This document shows, in pieces, positions 38,694-52,251 of a DNA stretch of 64,000 bases. The first letter of the stretch is position 1, and each line of letters starts with the position of its first letter. Source of the stretch: Onchocerca volvulus (Eukaryota > Nematoda > Chromadorea > Rhabditida > Onchocercidae); the NCBI GenBank assembly GCA_000499405.2, contig HG738137.1:7192001-7256000 (forward strand), in the 5' to 3' direction. A model generated the notes under the pieces. It saw only the letters and a program-made list of their open reading frames with translations. It was not told the DNA's origin and did no database searches. The position numbers and the translations under genes are program-made.

Positions 38694-41600
38694 CTGCAGA
38701 AAATGAATTCCGAATCAGAAATTTCAAATTTGGATCAAAAAACCGGAGAAGATGAGTGGTTGCCTTTCTCACTTTTTTCGTTAGCTCCCTTTATTCACTT
38801 CCTCCATCAACCAAACTCATTACATCGTATACACGGTTGTATTAATACGTACGTGCACATGCACTCGCAAATGTCTGCGTAGATAATCATAAATACGCAG
38901 ATTAAAACGCAAATCACTTAATAAAACGCGTTGGGACGTGTTTCAATGCATTAGGAGGAAACGACTGGAGAAGGAGAATACTGATCCAAATCTGCGAAGG
39001 TGTGAGAGGAATTGAAAAAAGAATTGGAAATGCGAAAACGTTTATTTTAAAAAAGAGAAGTTTCATCAATGAAATGATGCATGCCATATGCATGCAGCCA
39101 TCATTCACAAACATTCTTACATTTAAATGAACCGCCTGCCTTTGAAACTGATAGAAATGCATGCAGACAATACCATCAACATATCAATACTGACAATCTT
39201 ACTGCTTTCAAATTAAAAAAAAAAAAAAAAATGTTATGTTTAAACGTTATTTGAAAGTGAAAATGTTGCAAATAATTTGACTGAAAAGATCAAGAAATAT
39301 AAGTAAGCACCGAAAACGACGTATCGTCGCATGAACCAACATTCTTTAGTGCTATTTAATTCAAATATTTCATAGTAAATTTCAAAGAATTTTCTCGGAA
39401 GCATCAGATGTTTTATATAAGCTGGCTGAGATCAGATGCTTTGATCATATGTCGTGAAATGTCTCATATAATATGTTAAAAGTATCAACACTGAGAAAAA
39501 TTGGACTAAATGATCTGATAATCTTACTGATAATGACTACGGTAGAGTAGTATTTTATTCCTTCACATAGCTCTGTATAACTTAAGCTTCCTTCCTCTCC
39601 TCCTTCGCACGAGCAGCATTTTCATTTCTGACAATCATCTCCATCATATATTTAATTTTGAAATATTCAATAATTTGTTAAAATTTCGTGCAAAAAACAT
39701 GAAATTATAAAATTGCATAGCTGAAACTTGTCAAGCAAAAGCTTTAGAAAAAAAAAAGATAATATTCGAACTTAGGTTACTTAATATTAATTCACTTTAG
39801 CATGAATATATCTTAATTTCAAGAATAAATATGTAAATATTATGCAGAAATATGCAGAAAAATTGATTGATTGAATTCACATAGCCAAAATTTTGGGTAT
39901 ATTTTTAAAAATTGAAAAATAATAATTTAGAACAAAATTATCTTCTTAGACTTTAAAAAACTAGTCTATAGAATTTGTTTTTGCTTACTAGAAATTGCGT
40001 ATCGGTTTCAGTGATTCAAGCAATCAATTATTTATCTAATTGAAGTTGTGAACATAACGAAGTGGTTTCGATTTTTTAGAAAAAAAAAAAAAATCCAGTT
40101 TCATGAGATTCGATATTGCTGTACTTGTTATGCAATCCAAACTTCTTTGTTGTACAGTTGCCACTCACGATACTTCACTATTTTTGACTCACACTATATT
40201 TTCAGCTACACAGCGATAAAAATTATTTATGAGAAATTTCTCAAACATTTTATTTACTTAATCTTCTTCATATTCTGAACGCTCTTTTTCTGAATTTTAA
40301 GAAAATTTAAAACGAAATTATTCAAAAATTGGAATATCGATCTATATTTTTAAATCCTTCGTTGTGACTAAGATACATGACTTTATGAAAAAGAAGATAT
40401 AAGCAGAGCATAATTTTAATATATAAGACATTAGGTTTCGTTCAACGGCACAGCTTGTTTCTATTCTAATCATCAGCACTTTTTGTTCTTCATCTGAAAA
40501 ATCCACTCTTGACATTTTATTATAGCTTGAATGTATTCATTTTCAAACTATAATGAAATGTCTCCTGCAAAACATTTTCATAAAAAACAGTATAACTTAG
40601 ATTGACCTTGACGTATCTTTTTATCACTAACGCAAAAATAATGATTCCAGAATAATACATGAAAGCGATGAAAGTAAAGAACCGGAAAAGGAAGCAAGCA
40701 GTTCAAAATTGAAATATTTGAGACTTATCTCTAGTCTTGATATGGATAGCATTACATTGGATGTGCATTTTTAAAAATATTAATTTACTTTCATTATTAG
40801 ATTTATGGGAATATTTTATTTAATTTGATTACTGCTTATAATTGGTGATCCGATTTAAATTCTACAATCCGCAATAGAAAATAAATTAATATTTTAAGTT
40901 AATATAGAAAGAATATTTTGTGATTTCTATGACTTACTGTGATTATTAGGAGAAGTGAAGAATTGTGAATGTTGTTGAATAACAGAAACAAGGTTCTACC
41001 ACAAAGAGAATTTCTATTTTTTTTTTGTATTTTTTTTTTTTTGTTTTAAATTTTTGCAGCTCTTTTCATTTCTTTTTTATTTTTCATCGATTTAATTAAA
41101 TAATGAATCCATTGATTGAAGTTAGCGAAATCTTTGAGATATCAGCAATCTACTAAGATAAAATTATGTATCAGCGATATATTCAGATCAAATGAAATCA
41201 AGGTTGATTCATATTAGAAATTTCGAAAATTTTGAGTATTGACAGTATTAAACTGCTGCCACTGATCATATCAATGAGAAGTCTCGAGCAAGAGATAATG
41301 TGTGATTAAGTGTTAGAATCATAAGCCCTAAACATAAACTTTCTAATATGAGAATTCGCTTCGAACTATATCTTTGTTTCTGTAACGTAATAAACAACGC
41401 CCATCAGATTTTCTTGTTTTTCACTCTTCTATTGTTCAATTTATGTGAATGATTGTTGTTGTTGTTGGTGATGCTGTTGCGTAAATGTATTAAATTAAAG
41501 AGTTCTCTTGAAAAAAAAAAGAACGAATATAAATAAAAATGAAGTTGTGAAAGAACAGGTCTTAACTTCCTTCCATAGCATTCAGTTCCTGTTTGATGAC

Positions 41601-44600
41601 TTTTACGGGCTTTTCACAGACTCTTCCTTTCAATCTTCCCTCCTCTTTACCTTGAATGTCGGTGACAATGACCAACTGAAATATGTCACCATCGTCAAAC
41701 TGATCATTCTTTTCTCATACCAGACGGAGCGGCAGTAGCATATCGAGCGAACAGTCATCTCTTGTTTCAAATATTTCTGCTATATATACAGTTCCATTTT
41801 TCAAGGAATCCTGAAAATGGATGACGCTTGAATGGAAAACTTATACTTTTAACTGATTGTTTGATTCATCCAACAGCGCGCCAGTCTGCTTACCAAAAAT
41901 GACCCAAGTGAAGCACACATTCAATATCAACGTGTCATTCAAGCAAGACGTCATACTCATTGGAAGTTTGAGAATAGATTGAAGACGTTTCGTCCCACAA
42001 TTCCTCTAATCATTCACTTTACCGAATGTAACAGCTTCATTGCGCAATCAGGCTATACTGAGGAAAAGAAGCACTAGCAAGTCTTATGCAATGCATTATG
42101 AATCCTATAAAATCATTCTAATAACTTTCTGATAAATTCTGACGAAAAATACTTCACTGGTATTTGTATGGCAACAGTTGGATACTATCAAAATGGAGAA
42201 TCTCGTATTTTCCAGAAACTTCAGACAAATGTTTTCAAGTTTCAACTTGAGACGCCTATAAATAAATCTGGTTGAACAATTGCTGTTAATCAAACGATGA
42301 CTGCGAGATATTATTGGATTACTGATATAAGCCACTAATAGCGGTCTAATAAGTCGAACATATGAATTTGAATTTATTGAGCTTACTTGCAACTGCATTT
42401 CAATTCATCAAAGTGGGGAGACAGATTAGTGATTGTTTGCTTATTTATTTAATTTATTTGTCACTGAATTACGATAGCATTCTGTTTTTATTAACTCATT
42501 TGATGGTCAAAAATTTTGAAGAGTATGTGCATGAACATAATAATATACATTCCAATCTATAATTTACTTGATTTGCATGAGCAATGCATGCATGCGTGAT
42601 GTTACCGGCAGTGTTATTCCTATACTATATCACAGACTATTTCAGTACCAGCCAGCGATGTGAAGAAATTATTTTCGCTATATTAAATATTCAGGAAAGG
42701 CAAAAAAAAAAAATACTTTGCCTTCCAGACAATTAATTTTTTTGACATTATTTAAGAAAATTTCTCAATTGTTTTTTTTTTTTTCATGCTGACTTTGCCA
42801 GACTTAGAACTGCTCTGCTTTTTGCAATCAGATTGTTTGAGAAAGTGGACTTATTTTCATGAATTAAACCATTTAAAACTCTCTATTTCTTTTGAATACT
42901 AAATGATCATAGACTATTGGAAATTAGGTCTCTTATGTAATCGGTAGAATATTAGTTAATTAATGAATTTTGTCTTGAAAGATTGTCTTTGCTTGTTTTT
43001 ATCATTGTTTCATCAATGTTATCCCTGAGGGCTTGTCACTGAGATAAAAGGCTGTAAGGACATAAGATGCGTTCATCTTTTATTCGAACCAGTATTTTTT
43101 GAAAAAGTTCTTGAAAAAATTCCTCTCAATATCTTACATTCCGCAGAAAATTTAACAATGCTAATTATTTCAAACAATAAAAGCATTAGTAAACAGTCGT
43201 GAAGGCAAAAGAAATAGTGTCCTATGAAGCAGGAAATTCTGCAAGGTTGCGTACGTAGGCTTTGTCCCTCAGAATTTGCCCTTTTGCCATACTCGCTTCC
43301 ATCAAAATAAACCTGCTCGGTTGATTGCAATGCGACGCGGAACGGAAGCAATGCTTGTAAAAACCTGATGTCTTAGGCAATCATATGCTGTGAACTCCTG
43401 TTTCAGTCCCGACGGGACGTTCAGTTTTTCTCAACGATTACCGAAAATCGATGCATTTCTTGCATCCCAACAAAAGCTTCACAATAATCACACAATGGTA
43501 CTATTATCAAGATTTTCTCCGAAAATTTGTTGAACAGCTTATTTTTTTCTTCGTTAGTTGCTAAGCAAATAAGAATATCTTTTGGGTGTTTTCATTTGTG
43601 CTTCACACCGGAACTTTGTTGACGTAAACAATGATAGATTAAATTTGTCTATCCTTCTATCTGCCTTTTTTTCCTCCTTAATTACTGTATTTGATAGCAG
43701 CTTGAATTTAATCTCAGAAAAAACAGAGAGCAGTGTTTATAAGAGATATAAAGAGATATAAAATAAGAGATATCTCTTACATATACCTAAACCCGCTTTA
43801 AATATATTACGTATACATCGATGTTGTTAAATCCGCTTTAAATAAGCAACAGGCTTTATCTAAATCCTGAAATCAATCAATCCAGGTCATGACTAAAAGT
43901 TAACTCTGGTGTAATTCTACACGTCGTCTAAAAGTCATTTAACATTTTGATAAAATTGGAGTATGATTCATTATACCTCGTGTTCCATTCACTTCTTTTG
44001 AATTTGAAATGTTATCATTATTTCCATTTTTTAATAATTATTTCTTGTTTTATACTAACTTATCCCAATATATATGTATATTGCGAAGAGCTACTGCAAG
44101 ATCAAAGGAAGCGAAACTATTCCGGTTGGTACAAAAATGATCTTTTACAGCATGCTATGAGAAATGTAAAATTTGTCATCCGACGCTGTCATTTTATCTA
44201 ATGCCGACGAACACTAATAGTAATCCTCAAGACGACAATACAAAATTATGACAGTCAACACAGATTTCTTCCAAATATTCCAATCAATTTACTTTTTGCA
44301 AGAAATGCATGATTACTAGAATCTTTCCCAGAGATAGCCATGAAGGTCACTGTTTTCCTCTACTTCTCGACAACATTTCTCAGAGAGAACAAACAGACAA
44401 TATTCTTTCATACATGATTATCGTTCTTATCCAATCCTCAGATAGATTCAATCCTTTTTTCTGAAGAAACAGTAGAGTTACAGAAAAGTGTCGATTTTAA
44501 TTCATTTCTATCAACAAAAAATTCATTCGAGCAATCTGTCTCTCGGTAGTTAATGCGACAATAGCATCGACATCAAACGGAATTCTCAGGATTCATTCCA

Positions 44601-46252
44601 TCATTCTTACAATCCATGCAGTAAGCAAATTATTCGTAATCACCTTATCTGCTACTGATAAAATTGACCTTCGTTATTCAAATTCTGTACATTTGCTCTA
44701 CTGCTGATGTATCTATCTGCACATATTCATTCAACAAAAGCAAAAGCCACTGTAATAAAATAAATTTGCTTTGATCGGAGCGCTGTGTATGTTTGTTGTG
44801 CTGTGTTTCATTTCTTTTGCCACCATATATTCATATCTTTCAGTGGATTTTTCCCTATTGTTATTAGACTTTTGTATAAACTGATAACTGATAGGTTGCT
44901 TGTCAATTAGGCGTTTGCATAAATTGATAATTAATAAGCCACCTGCTAAATGATCAGGTATATGTGATAAAATTTGCAAGCGATAAATTGATAAATTCAA
45001 TGATCGATTAATTGTTCATTTCATTCCAGAATCACCAAATTGTAATATCTAACCTTAGCACGAGAACTTTCTATCTGACATGCAGTGCCAGTTGAGATGC
45101 AAGTAGGTATATCAACTGCAAATAACGACTAATATCCGTATCTGCGACGATTTTTTGATGGAACAACTATTCCAATTATACAGCACAACTTTTACGAACA
45201 GCAGCAACTAGTCAGGTAATTTGCTCGAAGCCAAATAGCTCGTAATTCATCTATTAGATTAAAATATAGGATGAAATCATGTCTCTCCACTATGCATATA
45301 AATGTACATACAGTATTTTGCCAGAACTGTCTCAAAATCACTGGACAATACTGGAAACATGGCCAAATTATTCATTATTGTTTGATTCTACTGATCTTAA
45401 TCTTATTATTCTTGAACATTATAGATTAGATTTTTGTCCTCAATTTTTTGCCTTGTTTTTCCGCAATCTAGTTCGATTTTCTGAGTTGGGGAATTTTCAA
45501 GTGCTCTTTTTGAATGCTAGGTAGAAGAATAATCTAAATAGTTTTTTTTTTCTTTAATTTTCAAAAGTGTCGTGAAAAATTATTTTTCTTAGGTATTACA
45601 GATAATAATTATTCAAATAATATCGTTGATGGAGAGTTTATCGTCGAATTAATGATAGTTGGTAAGAATATCGCTCGACAGTAGCAATATAGAATTTTCT
45701 TCTTGATTGCTGATAGCTGGGATATTATTTGGGAGATTGGTTGATGATGGACATATGTTAGGTGATGAATGAAGGAGTATAGATCACTGCATTACTCAAA
45801 TCAGTTCTGAGTTGAAAATTCCTCCAACCGGTAGCAGTCCCTTTATCATATTCCTATTATTGTGCGTAAGGTAGATCATAAGACCGGAAGCATTTGCGTG
45901 TGAATTAGTTCCCGATAGATAAAACTTGGTAATCGCAAACAAAGATGAGAATTACATTAGATATGGTAACACTCATTTATATTCATCTTGAGTGATGAAT
46001 CATTTGATAAATACCAACTTAAACGTAAAAATAATAATTATAGTCAACAAACAACACAAGTTTTACTTTGTTTGTTAACTTACAATCGCTTATCATTATT
46101 TACATGCTTTCTGAAAAAAAAGAAAAAGATATCACACTTGTTTTTTTGAAGAATACAAAATTTTGATTATTTAGATATATTTATGCTAAAATTATTTCGG
46201 CCTTTTCCGACAAACAGTAAACTTCAGCAGCAAAAAGGCAACATCTAGCAAT
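38694..46252. other. 7.5-kb gene-poor interval
   Basis: No gene can be supported. The interval is AT-rich, with T tracts near 41013-41042 and 42771-42785, a short (GTT)n run near 41455 and local repeats of AGAGATATAA near 43745. The minus-strand frame at 43073-43351 and plus frame at 43947-44201 lack splice context. One coding-like plus-strand block at 41863-42077 is listed among the findings. The right end probably contains the REGE-1 promoter. Confidence 0.45.
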
Positions 46253-47010
46253 ATGTTAGAATCACAAGATTCCTGCTATTCGAGTTGCTCGGAAGAATCG
46301 CAAAGTCCGTTGTCGCGGGAACTATCGGATAATATTACGAAGGATATCGCACAGATAAGCATGACTGATACAGAATCAAATATAACAGATAGAAGAAATG
46401 AACAACAACAATTTCTTCAGAATATAGATTTCGCAACAAGACTTGGATATTCTATGGAGCAGTTAGAAATTGTTCTCGGAAAGCTCGGAATTGGTGCCAG
46501 ACAGGTAGGAAAACTAGGGAAATTCGAGTTCGATTGATTTCATTGGTTTTTAATTCAATTCCAATTCGTATTCTTTTTTTAATTTCATTCCAACTTTCCT
46601 ATCAGCATTTTGATTGAAACGGTTAGCCTTTTCTGGTATTTTAGTATGTATATTTCACTATATTGGAAGTTTTTTCTTATAAAAGTGGTAAAGTATCCTG
46701 TAAAAGAGATGCACTACTAGAAATAGATCAGGCTGGGCAAATCATATGGCAATTTAAATTCATGCTTCAAATTTAAAAAAATTTATGTTGTTATCGATTT
46801 GCTTTAACATCTCCAAAAATCATTGCAAATCGACAATGTTATACCCGTTTAATAATATTTGTTTGGGTTTGTGCAAGGAATAAAAATAATTTGAACATTC
46901 CAGAAAATAAAGAAAAAATAAAAATAATTTGGTTTGACGGATTTATTAAACTAAAACAAGAAAGTTTTTAAAAAAAACAGATTTTTTTTCTATTTTTGAT
47001 TTATCTCCTT

Positions 47011-47058
<48 letters not shown>

Positions 47059-49720
47059 TATTACTTTATATATAATTTTGGAAATAAAAAGCAAGATGAT
47101 GACTTTTTTCCCATATATCTGAAAAAAAAAAAAACGTGATGAAGTAAGAGACATTATGAAATCATCGATGGTGCTGCTTCTTCGGTTCAATTTCATGTTT
47201 AATTCAACTTCTTCAGTACAACTTCATACTTAATTCAATTATATTTTCGATGCTCTCTCTGCATTCCAATATTTTCTATCCAAACAATCTGTTTCCTTCT
47301 CCAACTAAATTTCATTTTACTGAATTAACAGCAACTTAAATGCAGTTATTCTATGTTTGCAGTACATTTCTGCTGATCTTCCTTAACAAATCCTTTGTGG
47401 AATGTGAAAATCCGGTGCTTGTTAAGGTTAATTTAATGGCACAAGCACAAATTTTTGCTAACTGCAATTCCGGTTGGAATTGAATATTACAGATGAATAC
47501 TACGGGGACTATTAGACATTGACATTTTACTGGTATTATCTAAAACATCGACATTTTGAGTAAACTTGATAGCTTAGGCTTAGACTTAGGCTTAGAGGTA
47601 ATTTTAAGAAGATAATTCTCGAGCTAATACTAAGGATCAATTTCGTAAATTTTTCTTAAATAACAAAATTTGATATGAAGTTAAATTATTTGATGCTGCT
47701 TTAATTCATGTGCAGATCAAGTTTCAGGATCAAATACTTGATGAGCTGATCAAGCTTGGACCTGGATTCATGGATCGAAGTTCGAAAATGTTAAAAAATA
47801 GATCGCCAAACAAACCCACTGCAGAACTTCGTAGTATCGTTATCGATGGTTCCAATATCGCTATGACGTTTGTTTTGTTCACTTAATGCACCTCACTGAA
47901 AAATTTAACATCCATTTTCGATTTAAAATTAAGTTTTCTAATTATGTCATATTGAAATTCTAGAATGATATTTTTGGAGCGAAAGTAGTTGCTCCATTCA
48001 TTTCATACTTGAGCATTAACATTAGATAAGTTCGTTCTTCATATCTGCCTAATGCGAAGAGCATTTTCTACTGGCAAATAACAAATAGGAAATTTGAGTT
48101 CTGCAAACAATAACAAAAAAAAAAAAAACAGCAAGAAAGAAGTTAGAATTAAATATAAATTAACAATAATTTTTGACAGTTTAGCAAAAAAATTTGCTCA
48201 CATTTTCGGAGTTTTATATTTTTAAAGAAAATATGCCTTACAGTTTTGTCACTTACATTGTTCTTTCGATAAAATAAACTTTGAATATCATTTTTCTCAA
48301 GCAATTTGAAAGTATCACAGAACCATAAACAATAAAACAATCATCAAATATTTGTCTATTAGTTGAATAAAATCAATGAATTCATTTCAAATTCCTTTTA
48401 ACTCATTATTTTTTATTCTTCCAAGTATATCATGAATTTCAATGTCTGTTTAAATTAGCCTTTCGAGATGAGTTTATATAAAATTCGATATGGATATTTG
48501 ATTGCGATAGACTTACATAAAGCATAGCCTTTTATTTGTTGCAGATTTTTATTTGCGAAGTTTTGGTGTAGTTGTTGTATGTGGTATTGAGAAAATTGAT
48601 CTTTTTTATTGCAATCAATTTATCAATCAAGCAGTAGAAAGAGATTATGCAAGTAAAGTTAAGAAAATTTTAGACATGGCCGCAAAGAGATATTTTCTTG
48701 TCGTGGTATACGTGAATGTGTAGAATTTTTCCGTAATCGTGGTCATACGGACATAATTGTTTTCGTTCCGCAATTTCGACGTGAAACAGCTCGTTCGGAC
48801 TGCCCAATCACGGATCAACATATACTTTTCGAATTAGAAAAAGAAAATATTCTGGTTAATCGTTTATCTTTCCCTACTTCCTTTTTTCTTTGATTGAATA
48901 AAAGCAACAAAGACGGTTAAGGTACTCTTTCTCATTGAAAAAAAAAAAAAAAAAAAGTAAACTATAAGGGAAGAAATTTGTTCCAGATGAAATCGCTCTT
49001 TTATCATCTTAAAAAAAATACTTGGATTTACTCACATTGATCTATAATTTATCAAAATTTCATTCTATTTTTCGTCAATTATTTTTGAAATTTTAGGATT
49101 GAATTTAAAAAGTTTTGATGAAGATCAAGAAAAGATAGTGATGATAATTGCATGATTCAGTGAACGTATTCAGGTATGGACGCCATCGCGTCGCATTAAT
49201 GGACGTCGAATTGTTTGCCATGATGATCGATATATCCTGAAAACAGCTGAAGAAAAGGATGCAGTAATAGTTAGTAATGATGAATATCGAGATTTAATCA
49301 AAGAAAATCCACAATATCGCACGCTAGTCGATCAAAGACTTTTAATGTATTCATTCGTTGATGGAAGGTTTGATTTTATTTCATATCTTTCTAAAATTTC
49401 GTTTCCTTTTAAAGCTTTACAAGGGATTTTCTTCATTTCTTTTTTTTTTTAATGTCTAACCTGATAATAGTTTCTTTCTGATAAGCAATAATTTTGGAAC
49501 TTTAATGGACAAAACTCTAAAATAAGAAGATTTCTGTGGCAGTGTCCATAACATTTTTCTCAGGATCTCATTACAGAAGCGAGTATTGAAGTCTTGAAAG
49601 TGTATTATAATCCTTCTGACTGAATTTCGCTTCAGTTCATTTTATTATTATTACAGTTGTTTCAAAAATTTGATTCGTGTGTTATTTTCATCAATCTTTT
49701 TTTTGATTTCGTTTTTTTTT

Positions 49721-49798
<78 letters not shown>

Positions 49799-52251
49799 AT
49801 CAACCTTGCTTCTTTCGAATGTCAAATCTTATGAATTCCAGCTAAATTTGCCGTAGGAAGCAATATCTCAAACTCCTATTTACTTAATATCTATAGATCA
49901 ATGTATGATATTTATGCTTCCTTGAATTCCCAAAGATTTTTTGGCTTATTTTGCAAGATTTATGCCACCCGATGACCCACTTGGAAGACATGGACCGAAG
50001 TTGGCACAATTCTTGATGAAGGGAAATCAACAATCTCAGTCCCAAGTTTGCCCATATGCACGGAGATGCACTTATGGCAATAAATGCAAGTAAGATTTGA
50101 TGCAAGAATGGAACTATCGAAAAATCTGAACAAATTTGAGAATTCGAAAAAGTGAAGATCAGTTTGTAAGCAATTTCAAATAATTTCGAAAGTTGAAAAA
50201 AGAAACCGAGAAAATTTAGATACTTCATATAAAAAAGAATTTTTATTGCTTATCTGTTATAAAATTTAAATGATACTTTCATCTTTATTAGATATTACCA
50301 TCCGGAAAGACCGAACGGTATTCATATCAGTGTTACGGATCGATTGATGAAAGAAAAACAACAAAGACAGTTTCTTTCTACCTGTTTGTTCTTTTGTAAC
50401 AAGCTTTATTTGTTTAAAATTGTTTTCTAGAAAAGAAAAAAAGAACTCTTTTCTTTAGTAACTGGTAACTTTTTGAAAATTTTTCTATTAGGATTAGAAT
50501 TCTAATTTATCCAAAGTGGAAAAATCACAATTTGACCAGAAAAATATTTTAACCTTACTTTATTTGACAAAGATTTTAAAATGCTTGAAGTGAAATTTCT
50601 GTTCTTGGCATTTGTAGTCAGATAAAAGTGAATCGATATTCAAGCCTGAGCTGTATTTTTAATTTATTCGCAACTATGGATAATTTCCATTTTGAACCTA
50701 ATCCAAGATACTATATCAGTAATATCAAACATGAAAAAACTGGTCTTATTTGCAGACACATCTCAACCAACGGCAATTTCTCGAGATCATCCAGCAGTCG
50801 TTCGAACACAAAGTTTGGATAAATCAACTTTGGAGAAAGTGATAGTATATGACGGCAAAGCAAGTTATTTTAATTCTCCAAGATTAAGAAACCAATATAT
50901 TGATTTTTTATATTTCAATTGTGGGAGCAAAGTTTAAATTTTAGAAGCTGATGTGGACTCCACTGAGTTATCATCGGAAGGAAGCGACACAACCCATACT
51001 TCCTTCACGGCCATCTCAACTTTCTGTTCCTGTCGTCCAGCAGACTCCATTTCTTCAGAATCTACCATTATCACTAGACTATACTCATCAAATTCGTAAT
51101 CATCACTGCTCGTCCTTATCAAAAGTGATAAATTCGAAGCCTTCCCTGTCCTTAACACCTATAATCAGATGTAATTCTTTAGTCTGTTATAATTGTACAA
51201 CAATACCTGCCGTTTATTCGCCCTATCCATACATTGGTTTAACCTATCCTAATGGTATGTTTCTTTCAAATTTTTTTAATTTTTCTTGAAATTGAAAAAA
51301 GGAAAGCAGTAAAGATCGAAAAATTCGTAGAAGTTTCTTTTCAGAGTCAGTTTCTATCCACCACTATTTTCATAATTATTCATTTTCTAAAGATGTACTT
51401 TGTTAAAATTCTATTTAATCATTGCTTGTTAATTAACTAGACATATGCTAGTACTATTAAGAGAAATAGATTAAATGATATAGTTGAAAACTTTTTTAGA
51501 AGATTTTCATTGCCAAGTTCGCATACACTTCACATCTCTATCCAAAATGAGTCGAATAATTTAAAAATTAAATAATCCATGATGATTATTGTCAATAAAG
51601 TTCTTTTCGATTCTTTAAAATTTAGAAATTTCAACTAATTTGAAATGCTGCCAGCAGCAGTTGCATAGCATACTTTCAGGCAACGAATTATATTCCAACT
51701 TATGCAGTGATTTGTCGTCATCGCAAAGTTTTATTCCAAATTCAGATATTTTAAGCGATTCGAGTGAAGTACAAACTATCAAATCTCCACGTTTGCTTGC
51801 TTCATCTTCAGCTCTTCAAAGAAATGAACCGAAACCAAGCTTAATAAGGTAATAATTTTCTCCTTCCGTATCGGCAGTCCTAATCGAAGTTGTTATGCAT
51901 CTTCTTTGCAGAACTTCAAATATCTTTGTACAATCTCGGAACGATCATGTAGCTTTAACCTGTGTTTAAAAAATTTCAAATTTTGAAAGACTTCTAAAAC
52001 TTAAAATCTGGAAATCGATCATTTCTAAATTTGTAACATAAATGAAGTAGAAATCTACTATTTCCAGATCATCTAAAACAATTTATCCGGAGACGGTAAA
52101 CGAACGGCATCGATTACAAAATGTACTGTGTCAGTTGTTTCCCAAACAAATCGTATTGACTGTAATAGAAGCATTTCCAGATGAAAGAGATCCGCAAAAA
52201 CTTTGTCAACTGATCATAGCGGAACTTCAACAAGATCATGTTAATGCATAG
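46253..52251 (+). CDS. rege-1: Regnase/ZC3H12-family ribonuclease (REGE-1-like), one-base frame break in exon 3
   Basis: Regnase proteins are cytoplasmic endoribonucleases that cut stem-loops in target mRNA 3' UTRs; C. elegans REGE-1 controls fat and cold resistance through ets-4. Ten exons: 46253-46504, 47716-47867, 48674-48855, 49174-49367, 49958-50089, 50292-50383, 50756-50838, 50945-51254, 51626-51848 and 52068-52251. About 600 residues result if one extra A is discounted. A UBA-like N-terminus (about residues 58-84) precedes the Zc3h12-type PIN/NYN domain, with acidic catalytic residues in VIDGSN (128), CHDDRY (212-213) and SNDEY (231). Then comes a C-x5-C-x5-C-x3-H zinc finger (291-307), a Ser/Pro/Gln-rich linker and a conserved C-terminal helical domain ([20 protein letters not shown]). 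All junction phases agree except exon 3 to 4. There a six-A run at 48838-48843 shifts the frame and creates an early stop; five As would restore agreement. Confidence 0.92.
47013..47057. repeat. Poly(T) tract of 45 bases
   Basis: An uninterrupted T run in intron 1 of the REGE-1-like gene. A minus-strand frame through it encodes only poly-lysine and is not a gene. Confidence 0.9.
49723..49797. repeat. Poly(T) tract of 75 bases
   Basis: The longest homopolymer in the window lies in intron 4 of the REGE-1-like gene. A plus-strand frame reads through it as poly-phenylalanine and is spurious. Its true length may be uncertain because assemblers and polymerases handle such runs badly. Confidence 0.9.

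Noticed and set aside
43073..43351. 92-codon minus-strand frame
   Set aside because: Part of it looks polar and protein-like, but the rest is hydrophobic, and no acceptor or donor supports an exon.
46990..47196. Minus-strand frame with a long poly-lysine stretch
   Set aside because: It is created by the 45-base homopolymer in an intron of the REGE-1-like gene.
49657..49845. Plus-strand frame with poly-phenylalanine
   Set aside because: It is an artefact of the 75-base T run in an intron.
50934..51158. 74-codon minus-strand frame opposite a REGE-1 exon
   Set aside because: It is antisense to the 310-base exon 50945-51254, whose plus-strand frame joins both neighbours in phase.
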